DNA of 64,000 nucleotides from an uncultured Bacteroidales bacterium (GCA_905234275.1 CAJOHD010000002.1:1-64000); one strand, 5' to 3'; shown: positions 45,224-54,782, counted from the first letter of the stretch. Program-made: numbers and translations. The notes: generated by a model from the sequence alone, not told the origin.

Positions 45224-45778
45224 TTAAGTTTTCTTTCTTTTTACCTTGTGCTTCAACTTTACTACAGCGAAATTTAGCTCAAATTCCGACTCAGTTTCGC
45301 TGGTTTCGAGGTTGTCACCGATAATCTCTGAGATGATGTCACCGCCTTTTTCCATTAGTGTTTTCTGCGATTGTGGTTCTGAAGTCTGCGCCAGCTCAGT
45401 AACCGTTCGCGCCAACTCTCTAAGCTTTGCGAAAGTCTCAATGATTGCAATGGTTGTATCCGTCGCCCTATCGCTCTTCAGAATCGTTGCAAGCATGTAA
45501 AGACCTCGCTCGGTAAAAGCTTGAGGATGATATCTTGATTTTGGGTTTAATTTTGCGATCAAAATTTTTGATCGCAAAATTTCTAAATCATTGGTTTCCA
45601 ATTCAATAACATAGCCTTTTGGAAACTTTTTCAGATTGTTTTTTACCGCTTGATTGATCTCTCTTGTCTCTACGCCATACAATGCGGCAACATCGGCATC
45701 AATGATAACTCTAACTCCATGCAGCATTAGGATTTTTTCCTCAACCTGTTCAATTTTAATAATCTCCTTCTTTTTCAT
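45224..45778 (-). CDS. ORF6N domain-containing protein
   Basis: The ATG at 45778 gives 184 residues. The N-terminal ORF6N domain has MLHGVRVIIDADVAALYGVETREINQAV (given in part) and RYHPQAFTERGLYML. ORF6N proteins are common on phage-related and mobile DNA and probably bind DNA. The C-terminal part is coiled. It is the only intact phage-like gene nearby. Confidence 0.85.
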   Translation of the reverse strand: MKKKEIIKIEQVEEKILMLHGVRVIIDADVAALYGVETREINQAVKNNLKKFPKGYVIELETNDLEILRSKILIAKLNPKSRYHPQAFTERGLYMLATILKSDRATDTTIAIIETFAKLRELARTVTELAQTSEPQSQKTLMEKGGDIISEIIGDNLETSETESEFELNFAVVKLKHKVKRKKT

Positions 45779-45829
45779 AATATAACATTTTACCGAACTG
45801 GTCAAAATTTTTGACTACCTCTCTCGCTG

Positions 45830-45837
45830 CAAAATTA
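45830..45837 (-). promoter_or_regulatory. -7 promoter element for ORF6N gene
   Basis: The minus strand reads TAATTTTGCAG, 52 bases before the start codon. Confidence 0.65.
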
Positions 45838-46111
45838 CAACCACTCATTTCAATTAGTCGTACGAAAAACGATTAATCTTAAAAATCGAGGCTAACAATT
45901 TGATAATCAATGGTGTTAACATCGACTATAATGCCTCCGAAATGTTAATAAATTTTAACAATTCGAGCTAATCCGTTTATAATCAATTTGTTAAAATGAA
46001 AAAAGTCAAAATATTCGAATTTAAACAAAACGAGCCGAGAAAAAATCCGACTCGTCTGTATAAGTTCAACAGATTTTACCCAGAAAACTGCGAAAGAACC
46101 AAAATAATCCT

Positions 46112-46119
46112 TATTTTTG
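46112..46119 (+). promoter_or_regulatory. -7 promoter element (TATTTTTG) for PrsW gene
   Basis: TATTTTTGTC ends 15 bases before the ATG at 46135. Confidence 0.6.
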
Positions 46120-46134
46120 TCTCAAATTTACAAC

Positions 46135-46851
46135 ATGAACACTGCAATTTTCATTTTAGCGATTTTGCCGGTCATCATTTTGGCCTTGTATATCTACAAA
46201 AAGGACAAATACGAGAAGGAGCCGCTCTCAAGGTTAATTCTTGCGTTTTTCCTTGGAATGCTGGCAATTCCACTGGATGTACTGGTGGTCGGAATCATCA
46301 ATGCGACTATTCCTGGCGGCACCGTGTTTTACCAGGCGTTTTTTGAGGCCGGAATCCCCGAGGAGCTCTGCAAATGGACACTCTTTATGCTGGTTATTTG
46401 GCGCGATCGAAACTTCGACGAGTCGTTCGACGGAATAGTCTATGCGTGCTTCATCGGACTAGGTTTCGCATGTATTGAAAATCTGATGTATTTGTTTGGT
46501 AGTGAATCATTTTTCACAGCTCTGCATACCGGAGTCGCAAGAGCGTTGCTCTCGGTGCCGGGTCATTTTCTCTTCGCTGTGATAATGGGATATTTTCTTG
46601 GAATGGCGAAGTTCAAACCGCAACAGCGCGGTAAATATCTTCTTCTCAGCCTTGTATGCCCGATTGTTGTACACGGTTTGTTCGATTATCTGCTTATGCT
46701 CTCGTCGGCAATGTCTGAAAACAATTTGGAGTTGCTGGGAGTAGGTTTGTTTGTGATTTTCGTTTATCTCGACATAAAACTGTGGAAAATCGGGGTCAGG
46801 CAAATTGCCAAAATGCAAGAACAAACTCGTATTGAGCGAGATAATAGATAA
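46135..46851 (+). CDS. PrsW family intramembrane metalloprotease
   Basis: The ATG at 46135 (MNTAIFILAILPVI) is preferred over a TTG at 46117. This 238-residue protein has about seven membrane helices. Catalytic-type motifs are EAGIPEELCKW (Glu-Glu), a second GLGFACIEN region and the His of PGHFLFAVIMG. PrsW-type proteases cleave anti-sigma factors in Bacillus; the target here is unknown. Confidence 0.85.
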   Translation: MNTAIFILAILPVIILALYIYKKDKYEKEPLSRLILAFFLGMLAIPLDVLVVGIINATIPGGTVFYQAFFEAGIPEELCKWTLFMLVIWRDRNFDESFDGIVYACFIGLGFACIENLMYLFGSESFFTALHTGVARALLSVPGHFLFAVIMGYFLGMAKFKPQQRGKYLLLSLVCPIVVHGLFDYLLMLSSAMSENNLELLGVGLFVIFVYLDIKLWKIGVRQIAKMQEQTRIERDNR

Positions 46852-46933
46852 CCGTCATTTATCTCGTCCTGATTCCTACCTGATTCCTTCGTGAAACCAT
46901 CGTGAATTGTTCGTGAATGAACCTGAAAATCAC

Positions 46934-46960
46934 GATGACTATACGTTTTATACAGTCATC
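46934..46960. repeat. Short inverted repeat in the PrsW-mutA gap
   Basis: GATGACTATA (46934) and TATACAGTCATC (46949) can pair as a 10-bp hairpin, without a T-run. Around it, GATTCCTACCTGATTCC and TCGTGAA-type units form another low-complexity tract. The 395-base gap from 46852 otherwise holds only the degraded RHH gene and the mutA promoter. Confidence 0.5.
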
Positions 46961-46972
46961 CCTACTAGCATT

Positions 46973-47145
46973 CTAAACTTGTCGTAATCTTTTTTCATCA
47001 AGGCTGTTAACAGATTTCAGGCACGTAAGCCTGTTGTTAACAAACTCGTCAAGAGTCGTATCGTCATTTGCGGCTTCCCCATCAAGCCAATCAACCACTT
47101 CTTTATCCAAAAGAAGTGATACCATTACTTTCTTTTTTCTCACCA
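46973..47145 (-). pseudogene. Possible frameshifted small RHH-like protein
   Basis: From a GTG at 47145 or an ATG at 47127 the frame reads KKKVMVSLLLDKE, and after a two-base shift continues VVDWLDGEAANDDTTLDEFV...LRQV. The two halves join into a sequence like short ribbon-helix-helix proteins. A run AGAAAAG at the junction (about 47098-47104) fits an insertion. This may be a broken antitoxin-type gene, or chance. Confidence 0.35.
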
Positions 47146-47212
47146 AATTAAGTTTTAAATTTTATGGCCGCAAAAATAATAATATTTTCTTTTATCTTTC
47201 AACTTTTGTTCA

Positions 47213-47220
47213 TATCTTTG
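47213..47220 (+). promoter_or_regulatory. -7 promoter element (TATCTTTG) for mutA
   Basis: TATCTTTGCA is 28 bases before the mutA start codon. Confidence 0.75.
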
Positions 47221-47247
47221 CAAAAAATTTTCGAAAATTTTAAAATC

Positions 47248-49098
47248 ATGAGTAACCACAAGAAACTTTTTGAGGAATTTCCTCCAGTGACCACCGAGCA
47301 GTGGGAAGCTGTCATCGAAAAAGACCTCAAAGGAGCCGATTACAACAAGAAACTTGTCTGGAAGACAGCCGAAGGTTTCCAGGTAAGGCCGTATTATCGC
47401 GCTGAGAATCTGAAGGATATACCATGGCTCGACACCAAACCTGGCGAGTATCCTTACATCCGCAGCACGAAAAAAGAAGGTAACGACTGGCTTGTGTGCG
47501 AAGATATCGTGGTGAAAGACTATCACGAGGCTAACCAAAAAGCCCTCGACGCACTCAACCGCGGCGCAACAGCGCTGTCGTTCCGCTTGGAATACGACAA
47601 GCCTTATGACGCTGTCGAAATATCTGGCCTCCTCAATGGCATCGTCGCCGAAGCGGTCGAAATCAACTTCTACAACAACAAGTATCATCTGCCACTCCTC
47701 GAGATGATGTCGAAAGTGCCGGGAATACGCGGCTCGCTGAACTACGACCCGCTCACACGTTATATCCGTCGCGGTACTTGGTTCATCAGCGAGAACACCG
47801 ATATGGAACTTGCAGCTATCCTTTCGAAAGCTGAGATTCCTGGCGTGCAGACCATCGGAGTGAACGCCCACGTGTTCACCAACGCAGGCGCTACAATCTC
47901 ACAGGAAATGGGTATCGCCCTCTCAGTGGGTGTTGAATATATCGAACAGCTGCTCGCTAAAGGCATGACTATCGATGAGATTGCTCCGAAGATGCGCTTC
48001 AACGTGGCTGTCGGTCAGACCTACTTCATGGAGATGGCCAAGATGCGCGCTTACCGTATGCTCTGGGCTGAGATCCTCAAGGCTTACGGCGCAAAAGAAG
48101 AGAACTGCAAGATCCGTATCCACGCCTTCAACGCGTTGATCAACATGAGCTTGTACGACCCATACGTGAACATGCTGCGTACCACAACAGGTACCATGTC
48201 GGCAGTGTTGGGCGGTGTTGACTCGTTCTGCGTGACTCCATTCGACGCCACATTCGAAGAGGCTACAGAGTTTGCAGATCGTATCTCGCGTAACCAGCAG
48301 CTCATCCTCAAGGAAGAATCACATTTCGACAAGGTGGCTGACCCGGCTGCAGGTTCATATTATATCGAGAATCTTACAGAGTCGATCGCAACCGCTGCAT
48401 GGAACGTGTTCCTCCAGATTCAGGAAGAAGGCGGCTACCTCGCATCGGTGCGTAAGGGCACTATCCAGAATATAGTAAAAGAAAGCGCTGCTAAGCGTTT
48501 CAGCAACGTGGCAACTCGCCGCGAGACCATCCTCGGTACCAACCAGTATCCTAACTTCACCGAGGTGATGAAGTTCGACCCAGCCGAGTGGGTGTTCAAA
48601 GCCGACTGCAAACGTGAGGCTAACGCCGAAGTCGACACCATCGACACCTTCCGCGTGGCTCAGCAGTTTGAGACAATGCGTTATGCCACCGACGTCTACG
48701 CTAAAGACCACAAACGTCCTACAGCTTGGATGTTCACCTACGGTAACCTCGCAATGCGTAAGGCTCGTGCCAACTTCGCATCTAACTTCTTCGCTTGCGC
48801 AGGCTTCGAAGTGGTCGACAACCCTGGCTTCAAGACATTGGAAGAAGGTATCGCGGCAGCACGTCAGGTGAAACCTGAGATTTTGGTCATCTGCTCATCC
48901 GACGAGGAATACGGCGAAGGCAACGCCCTCAAGATTTACGAAGAGTTGAAGAACGAGACCATCGTGGTGCTCGCAGGTAACCCTGAAGGCACCGTCGACA
49001 TCCTCAAAGAGGCCGGCCTCGAATACTTCATCCACGTCAAGAGCAACGTACTTGAGACATTACAGAGTTTCCAGAAAAAATTAGGTATAACAAAATGA
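47248..49098 (+). CDS. mutA: Methylmalonyl-CoA mutase small subunit
   Basis: The ATG at 47248 (MSNHKKLFEEFPPVTTEQW) is used; codons from 47164 are upstream of the promoter. The 616-residue protein has the mutase TIM-barrel with NAHVFTNAGATISQE and GGVDSFCVTPFDA. It pairs with the large subunit that follows after 14 bases, and in the two-subunit mutase it lacks the full cobalamin-binding motif. With adenosylcobalamin the complex interconverts succinyl-CoA and methylmalonyl-CoA, for propionate formation in fermenters such as Bacteroidales. Codon bias is strong. Confidence 0.93.
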   Translation: MSNHKKLFEEFPPVTTEQWEAVIEKDLKGADYNKKLVWKTAEGFQVRPYYRAENLKDIPWLDTKPGEYPYIRSTKKEGNDWLVCEDIVVKDYHEANQKALDALNRGATALSFRLEYDKPYDAVEISGLLNGIVAEAVEINFYNNKYHLPLLEMMSKVPGIRGSLNYDPLTRYIRRGTWFISENTDMELAAILSKAEIPGVQTIGVNAHVFTNAGATISQEMGIALSVGVEYIEQLLAKGMTIDEIAPKMRFNVAVGQTYFMEMAKMRAYRMLWAEILKAYGAKEENCKIRIHAFNALINMSLYDPYVNMLRTTTGTMSAVLGGVDSFCVTPFDATFEEATEFADRISRNQQLILKEESHFDKVADPAAGSYYIENLTESIATAAWNVFLQIQEEGGYLASVRKGTIQNIVKESAAKRFSNVATRRETILGTNQYPNFTEVMKFDPAEWVFKADCKREANAEVDTIDTFRVAQQFETMRYATDVYAKDHKRPTAWMFTYGNLAMRKARANFASNFFACAGFEVVDNPGFKTLEEGIAAARQVKPEILVICSSDEEYGEGNALKIYEELKNETIVVLAGNPEGTVDILKEAGLEYFIHVKSNVLETLQSFQKKLGITK

Positions 49099-49112
49099 GA
49101 AAGGAGTAAGCA

Positions 49113-51232
49113 ATGAAACCAGATTTCAAGAATATCAACATCAACGCTATACCTAAGTCACACATCAAGGCTGATTACAAGCCTGACTGGGAAACTGTTG
49201 AACATATCAACGTGAAGCCGGCTTATACGGCTGAAGATCTCGAGGGCATGGAGCACCTCAACTACGCAGCTGGTATCGCACCTTACCTCCGCGGACCTTA
49301 TTCAACAATGTATGTGATGCGTCCTTGGACCGTCCGTCAGTATGCAGGTTTCTCTACAGCTGAGGAGTCAAACGCATTCTATCGTCGTAACATCGCCGCT
49401 GGTCAGAAAGGTCTGTCAGTGGCTTTCGACCTTGCTACTCACCGTGGCTATGACGCTGACCATGAACGCGTTATGGGCGATGTGGGTAAGGCTGGCGTGT
49501 CAATCTGCTCAGTCGAAGACATGAAGGTGTTGTTCGATCAGATTCCGCTGAATAAGATGTCTGTCTCTATGACAATGAACGGCGCTGTGTTGCCGATTTT
49601 GGCATTCTACATCGTGGCAGCTTTGGAACAGGGCGCAAAATATGAAGAATTGCAGGGTACAATCCAGAACGACATCTTGAAAGAGTTCATGGTGCGTAAC
49701 ACCTATATCTATCCTCCGGAGTTCTCAATGCGAATTATCGCTGATATCTTCGCGTTCACTTCACAGAACATGCCGAAGTTCAACAGCATCTCAATCTCCG
49801 GCTACCACATGCAGGAGGCTGGTGCAACTTGCGACATCGAGCTGGCCTACACTCTGGCTGACGGTTGGGATTACCTCCGCACAGGTGTCAAGTCAGGCTT
49901 GGATATCGACGCTTTCGCTCCACGTCTGTCGTTCTTCTGGTGCTCAGGTATGAACCACTTCATGGAGATCGCTAAGATGCGTGCCGCTCGTATGCTTTGG
50001 GCTAAGATAACCCGAAGAGCGACAAGTCATTGGCACTGCGTACTCACACCCAGACTTCAGGATGGTCGCTCACCGAGCAAGACCCGTTCAACAACGTGGC
50101 ACGTACTTGTATCGAGGCTATGGGCGCAGCCCTCGGTCACACACAGTCGTTGCACACCAACGCCTTGGACGAGGCTATCGCTCTTCCTACCGACTTCTCG
50201 GCTCGTATCGCTCGTAACACTCAGATTTACATCCAGGAAGAGACCAACGTTTGCCGCGTCGTCGACCCATGGGCAGGTTCATATTATGTTGAGTCACTGA
50301 CTCGCGACATCTATGAGCGTGCATGGGCTCACATCCAGGAGGTTGAAGAGATGGGCGGAATGGCAAAAGCTATCGAGACAGGTCTTCCGAAGATGCGTAT
50401 CGAGGAGGCAGCAGCCCGTAAGCAGGCTAAGATCGACTCAGGTACAGAGACCATCGTCGGTATCAACAAATACCGCCTCGAGCATGAGGATAGCATTGAT
50501 ACTCTTGAAGTTGACAACACAGCAGTGCGTGAGTCACAGATCAAACGTCTGAAAGAACTCCGCGCCAACCGTAACGAAGCCGACGTGCAGCGTTGCCTCG
50601 ATGCCATCACCGAATCGGTGAAGACCGGCAAGGGTAACCTCCTTGCTCTCGCAGTGGAAGCAGCAAAATGCCGCGCCACATTGGGCGAGATCTCAATGGC
50701 TTGCGAGAAGATTGTTGGTCGTTATAAAGCTGTAATTCGTTCAATATCAGGAGTTTATTCTATGGAAGCAAAAGGCAATGACAAATTCGCGAAGGCGCAG
50801 GCCATGGCCGATGAGTTCGCAAAACTCGAAGGTCGTCGTCCTCGTATCATGATCGCCAAGATGGGTCAGGATGGTCACGACCGTGGTGCTAAGGTCGTCG
50901 CGACAGGATACGCTGACATAGGCTTCGACGTCGATATGGGACCATTGTTCCAGACTCCGGCAGAGGCTGCTCGTCAGGCAGTGGAAAACGACGTCCACGT
51001 GGTCGGTGTTTCATCATTGGCAGCAGGACATAAGACCCTCGTTCCTCAGATTATCAAGGAATTGGAGAAACTTGGTCGTCCGGATATCATGGTGGTGGTG
51101 GGCGGCGTCATCCCTCATCAGGACTACCAGTTCCTGTATGACGCAGGCGCAGCAGCCATCTTCGGACCTGGTACCATCGTGTCAGATTCGGCTATCAAGA
51201 TGCTGGAATTGTTAATCGCAATGCGTAAATAA
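49113..51232 (+). pseudogene. mutB: Methylmalonyl-CoA mutase large subunit, frameshifted
   Basis: The start at 49113 and the sequence to about 50008 match MutB (for example [16 protein letters not shown]). At [12 protein letters not shown] the frame shifts, and the rest continues in another frame from [19 protein letters not shown], including the cobalamin-binding motif [10 protein letters not shown] (near 50865), to the stop at 51232. Homologues read AKIVKQFNPK at this point, so about 13 bases seem to be missing near 50005-50010. As it stands no full-length MutB is made, although the 3' frame could be translated from its own start. Assembly or sequencing error is an alternative. Confidence 0.8.
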
Positions 51233-51237
51233 TTATT

Positions 51238-51262
51238 GTAAAGACGCACGGCCGTGCGTCTC
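51238..51262. repeat. Interspersed perfect palindrome
   Basis: The core GACGCACGGCCGTGCGTC (18 bases) is a perfect palindrome, preceded by GTAAA and followed by TC. Other copies are at 51440 and 60586, and a variant is at 8759. It lies between mutB and RNase HI. Confidence 0.85.
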
Positions 51263-51268
51263 AACAAT

Positions 51269-51898
51269 ATGGCAAAAAATAACTATTATGTCGTTTGGGC
51301 TGGCCGGCAGATTGGCGTCTTCGCCTCGTGGGACGAATGCCGTCTGCAGGTCGAAGGATTCCCTGGTGCGAAATACAAAGGATTTCCCACCAGAGAATCC
51401 GCCGAATCGGCGTTTAAATCGGAACCGGCGACGGACGATGTAAAGACGCACGGCCGTGCGTCTCAACAAGCAATTCCGGAAGGTGCGCCACATCCCGATC
51501 CCAACGCCATCGCCGTCGATGCGGCATGTTCAGGAAATCCTGGCAAGATGGAATATCGAGGCGTGTTTGTCGACACTGGTACGGAATTGTTCAAAAGCCC
51601 AGTGTTTGAAGGCGGAACAAACAACATTGGGGAGTTTCTTGCCATTGTGCACTGCCTCGCCTGGCAGCAGAAAAACAAACTCAACTACCCGATTTATTCC
51701 GACTCGGTGAACGGTCAGAAATGGGTGAGCGAGGGTTTGTGCAGAACGAAACTCGTTCAAAATGAGAAGAATAAGTATCTCTTTGAGGTGATTCGCAGAG
51801 CCGAGAAATGGCTTCACGACAATACCTTCAGAGTGCCGATACATAAATGGAGAACCGAGCTGTGGGGCGAGATCCCCGCTGATTTCGGTCGTAAGTAA
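51269..51898 (+). CDS. Ribonuclease HI with N-terminal hybrid-binding domain
   Basis: The ATG at 51269 begins MAKNNYYVVWAGRQIGVF, the small RNA/DNA hybrid-binding (Cauli_VI) domain, and the catalytic domain begins with AVDAACSGNPGKMEYRG. RNase HI removes RNA from hybrids. The linker between the domains contains a copy of the GACGCACGGCCGTGCGTC palindrome, which encodes KTHGRASQQ. The total of 209 residues is usual for this two-domain form. Confidence 0.88.
   Translation: MAKNNYYVVWAGRQIGVFASWDECRLQVEGFPGAKYKGFPTRESAESAFKSEPATDDVKTHGRASQQAIPEGAPHPDPNAIAVDAACSGNPGKMEYRGVFVDTGTELFKSPVFEGGTNNIGEFLAIVHCLAWQQKNKLNYPIYSDSVNGQKWVSEGLCRTKLVQNEKNKYLFEVIRRAEKWLHDNTFRVPIHKWRTELWGEIPADFGRK
51440..51464. 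repeat. Interspersed palindrome inside RNase HI
   Basis: An identical core to 51238, lying in frame in the linker between the two domains. Confidence 0.85.
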
Positions 51899-51913
51899 TT
51901 AAAAATCAACGTC

Positions 51914-52675
51914 ATGATAAATTACGATACCTTTTATATTCAATGTCCTCGCTGCGGAGCGTGGCTTGAAGGCCATATCGTGAAATCGGAGATGGTCAAT
52001 AAATCGATATTGTATTCCGACGGTAAGACGTTGAACGACAATTACATAACAGAACCTCAGAAGATCATCGCCTGTCCGTCGTGCAGCCATTGGTTTTGGG
52101 TTAGTGAATACAAAGAGCCCACGGTGACCTACAAACGGCCTAATGTTCCGTATTATAACTGGAACCACTGGCGTTTCTTCGGAGTTCATTTCAACAGTGT
52201 TGAGGGTCGCTTGTCGCTCGTTGAGCATTATAAGCAGTGCCTGAAAGCTATTGACAGTAAAGATAAGGATAAGGAGCTTTACATTCGCCGAATGATGTGG
52301 TGGGCGTATAACGATCTCGTACGCAACAACTATCAGATGCACCTGCCTTATCTGTTTTCAGGTAAGATGAGCTTCAACGTTTGGCGTAAAAATCGTCGCA
52401 AACAGATACAAGGCCGCTTGATGTTCAAACAGTTACATGAGGAGTATATTGAAAATATCAAGGCTTTGCTCGTTTTGGTGAAAGGCCGTTATACTTCTGA
52501 TGACGAGGAATATGAGGCTTCGATATTGGAAATCATCGAGTTATACCGCGAGATGGGCGCTTATGAAGAGGCTCAGAAAATTTTAAACACAATTCCGCGA
52601 CGTACGCATTACATCGCTAATATTGAGAAAGAGGTCAGGAGGAGACACGATTTTGTGTTCCTAGTAGCTGGTTGA
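51914..52675 (+). CDS. Zinc-ribbon-like protein of unknown function
   Basis: A 253-residue protein with CPRCGAW near residue 11 and CPSCSHWFW near residue 57, likely a zinc-ribbon pair. The rest is predicted helical, with TPR-like character near the C terminus (YEEAQKILNTIPRR). I could not assign a function. It lies 15 bases after RNase HI and overlaps TcdA at its 3' end. Confidence 0.7.
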   Translation: MINYDTFYIQCPRCGAWLEGHIVKSEMVNKSILYSDGKTLNDNYITEPQKIIACPSCSHWFWVSEYKEPTVTYKRPNVPYYNWNHWRFFGVHFNSVEGRLSLVEHYKQCLKAIDSKDKDKELYIRRMMWWAYNDLVRNNYQMHLPYLFSGKMSFNVWRKNRRKQIQGRLMFKQLHEEYIENIKALLVLVKGRYTSDDEEYEASILEIIELYREMGAYEEAQKILNTIPRRTHYIANIEKEVRRRHDFVFLVAG

Positions 52676-53372
52676 TGACGTGTGATGCGCAGAAGCATCC
52701 GAACACAGCCGGCATATATGAGATTGTTCCCACAGTAGCTATTTTGTTTTGTTGCTGCTCGTCTTCCACGATGAAGGCGTCGTCAGCTACTTTTTCCGGT
52801 GAGAACACCACCGTGATACCTTCGCGTATTCCCAGTCGGTGCAGGCGTTTGCGGATATAGAAGGCGAGACGGCAGTTATACGATTTCGACATGTCGCAGA
52901 TCTCGATTTTGGTAGGGTCGAACTTTCCGCCTGCTCCCATGCAGCTTACTATATTCTGATGATTCTGAACGGCGTAGTAGAGGAGGAACACCTTCGGAGC
53001 CATGGTGTCGATGGCGTCGACCACAAAGTCGAACTTCTGTGCCATCAAGTCGATAATCGATTGATCCTTAAGATATTGCGGAAGAACATGGAGTTTGATA
53101 TCCGGGTTGATATCGCGGATTCGTTCAGCCATTACGTCGGTTTTGAGTCGACCGACGGTGCTGTCCAAAGCGAGAAGCTGACGGTTTTTGTTGGTGACGC
53201 TGACAGTGTCGCTGTCGACGATAGTCATCTCGCCGATGCCAGCGCGTGCCAGCTGCTCGGCGGCGTAGGCACCTACGCCGCCGAGCCCGACGACGAGGAC
53301 ATGCGCTTTCGCAAGCTTTTCAACTCCTTCTACACCTATTAATATATTAGTGCGCTGTTTCCAGTCTTCCAT
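52635..53372 (-). CDS. tcdA: tRNA threonylcarbamoyladenosine dehydratase
   Basis: The ATG at 53372 (MEDWKQRTNILIGVEG) starts a 245-residue E1-like protein with VVGLGGVGAYAAEQLARAGIG (nucleotide loop, first part shown) and the conserved VDAIDT and VVFSPE blocks. TcdA (CsdL/YgdL) makes the cyclic form of t6A at position 37 of tRNA. It is convergent with the zinc-ribbon gene, which overlaps it by 41 bases, and overlaps tatD by 26 bases. Confidence 0.9.
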   Translation of the reverse strand: MEDWKQRTNILIGVEGVEKLAKAHVLVVGLGGVGAYAAEQLARAGIGEMTIVDSDTVSVTNKNRQLLALDSTVGRLKTDVMAERIRDINPDIKLHVLPQYLKDQSIIDLMAQKFDFVVDAIDTMAPKVFLLYYAVQNHQNIVSCMGAGGKFDPTKIEICDMSKSYNCRLAFYIRKRLHRLGIREGITVVFSPEKVADDAFIVEDEQQQNKIATVGTISYMPAVFGCFCASHVINQLLGTQNRVSS

Positions 53373-54009
53373 AATTCTCAAAAATCTGTTTGCACAAAAG
53401 TTCGACTTCGAAGTTCATCAGTTTTGCCGCCTTATCGTAAACCTCTCTGATGTCCCTTCCAGAGACGTCGGTCTCGAGGAAAAGTCGGTCCAGTGGTACG
53501 TTTTTCAATATCTCAACTGCTTGATTCTCATTGCGATAAAGCACTTCGCCCAGCGAGATGTACATATCGTATTTCAGCAGTTGCCGCATCGTCTCCACCG
53601 AGCTGTTGAAGCCGTGGATGACCCATGGCATGGTGGCTTTTGTTTGTTTTCTTATCGCGATTATCTCGGAATAAGCTCTCACGCAGTGAACTATCATCGG
53701 CTTGCGGTAACTCTCTGATAGTCTTATCATTTCCTCGAAAACCTCGATCTGCTTCTCGAAAGTCTCTTTATGGGCTTTGTCGAGACCGACTTCGCCGATA
53801 GCGGCAGTCATTTCGAGCTTGTCGAGAAATCCTCCATTACCGAAAGCTTTTTCGAAAAAAGGATTTCTCCATTCCGCTTCGCTCCAGTCGAAATGACGGT
53901 CGAGTTCCCATGGGTGTATTCCGACCGTTTCGAATATCCTTACTCCATTCTCATCTACAATCTTTATAACAGATTGATTATCAATATGAGTATGGATGTC
54001 GACGAACAT
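53347..54009 (-). CDS. TatD family hydrolase
   Basis: This 220-residue metal-dependent hydrolase has DIHTHID at the N terminus, AIGEVGLDK, and MIVHCVRA. TatD-type proteins are DNases or related phosphoesterases. Between HPW and AIGEVGLD, where homologues have a helix of about 20 residues, the sequence is encoded by an interspersed palindrome (HFDWSEAEWRNPF...FLDKLEMT). Activity is likely retained since motifs are intact. It overlaps tcdA and lies five bases from gpmA. Confidence 0.88.
   Translation of the reverse strand: MFVDIHTHIDNQSVIKIVDENGVRIFETVGIHPWELDRHFDWSEAEWRNPFFEKAFGNGGFLDKLEMTAAIGEVGLDKAHKETFEKQIEVFEEMIRLSESYRKPMIVHCVRAYSEIIAIRKQTKATMPWVIHGFNSSVETMRQLLKYDMYISLGEVLYRNENQAVEILKNVPLDRLFLETDVSGRDIREVYDKAAKLMNFEVELLCKQIFENYGRLETAH
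53807..53896. repeat. Interspersed palindromic element inside tatD
   Basis: It starts GTCATTTCGAGCTTGTCG, has inner arms GAGAAATCC / GGATTTCTCC, and ends CAGTCGAAATGAC. It fills the whole variable segment of the protein in frame. Confidence 0.9.
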
Positions 54010-54014
54010 CGGGT

Positions 54015-54761
54015 TTATTTTGCTTTTCCCTGGTTGGCGACGCTTTGCATCTTCTTTGCGATTTCTTCCGGGTCACCGAGGAAGAAGTCTTTTTGCAGCT
54101 TCATGTTGTCGTCGAACTCGAAGACGTAAGGGATAGCTGTAGGGATGTTGAACTTGATGATTTCGTCTTCACCCATGCCTTTCAGCTCTTTCACGATACC
54201 GCGGAGGCTGTTACCGTGAGCTACCACCATTACCTCGTTGTGGTTCTCGAAAGCCTTGAGAATCACATCTTTATAGTAAGGCATCAAACGTGCGATGGTG
54301 TCTTTCAGGGACTCTGTGAGCGGGATTTGTTCGTCGGTGAGTTCGGCGTAGCGTGGGTCTTGACGCGGGCTCTTCGGATCGTCCATTGCGAGCGCCGGAG
54401 GCTGTACGTCGAAGCAGCGACGCCATTTCAGCACCTGTTCCTCGCCGTATTTCTTCGCCATATCGACCTTGTTGAGGCCTTGCAGCTGGCCGTAGCTCTT
54501 CTCGTTGAGACGCCAGGTCTTGTACACAGGCAGCCAGTCCATGTCCATCACATCAAGGATGTTGTTGAGCGTTTTGACAGCTCTCTTGAGGTATGATGTG
54601 AAGCAAATCTGAGGTTTGTAACCGCCGTCTTTGAGGGCTTTTCCTGCGTCTTTAGCTTCCTGGATTCCTTTTTCCGACAAATCCACATTGGTCCAACCTG
54701 TGAAGAGGTTGAGCTTGTTCCATTCACTTTCGCCGTGGCGAACTAATATCAGTTTCTTCAT
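54015..54761 (-). CDS. gpmA: 2,3-bisphosphoglycerate-dependent phosphoglycerate mutase
   Basis: The 248-residue protein starts MKKLILVRHGESEWN with the RHGE catalytic motif, and VVAHGNSLRGIVK carries the second catalytic His. It is the dPGM-type glycolytic enzyme. Length and motifs are normal. Confidence 0.93.
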   Translation of the reverse strand: MKKLILVRHGESEWNKLNLFTGWTNVDLSEKGIQEAKDAGKALKDGGYKPQICFTSYLKRAVKTLNNILDVMDMDWLPVYKTWRLNEKSYGQLQGLNKVDMAKKYGEEQVLKWRRCFDVQPPALAMDDPKSPRQDPRYAELTDEQIPLTESLKDTIARLMPYYKDVILKAFENHNEVMVVAHGNSLRGIVKELKGMGEDEIIKFNIPTAIPYVFEFDDNMKLQKDFFLGDPEEIAKKMQSVANQGKAK

Positions 54762-54782
54762 AATTCAATAATTTTAGTAGCG

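Noticed and set aside
44839..45837. Prophage remnant
   Set aside because: KilA-N and ORF6N alone are not enough; no integrase, capsid or attachment site was seen.
45996..46346. 116-codon frame upstream of and overlapping PrsW
   Set aside because: It crosses the PrsW promoter and start and shows no protein-like features.
47164..47247. Longer start for mutA
   Set aside because: The promoter -7 element lies inside this stretch, and the residues are hydrophobic and unlike mutase N termini.
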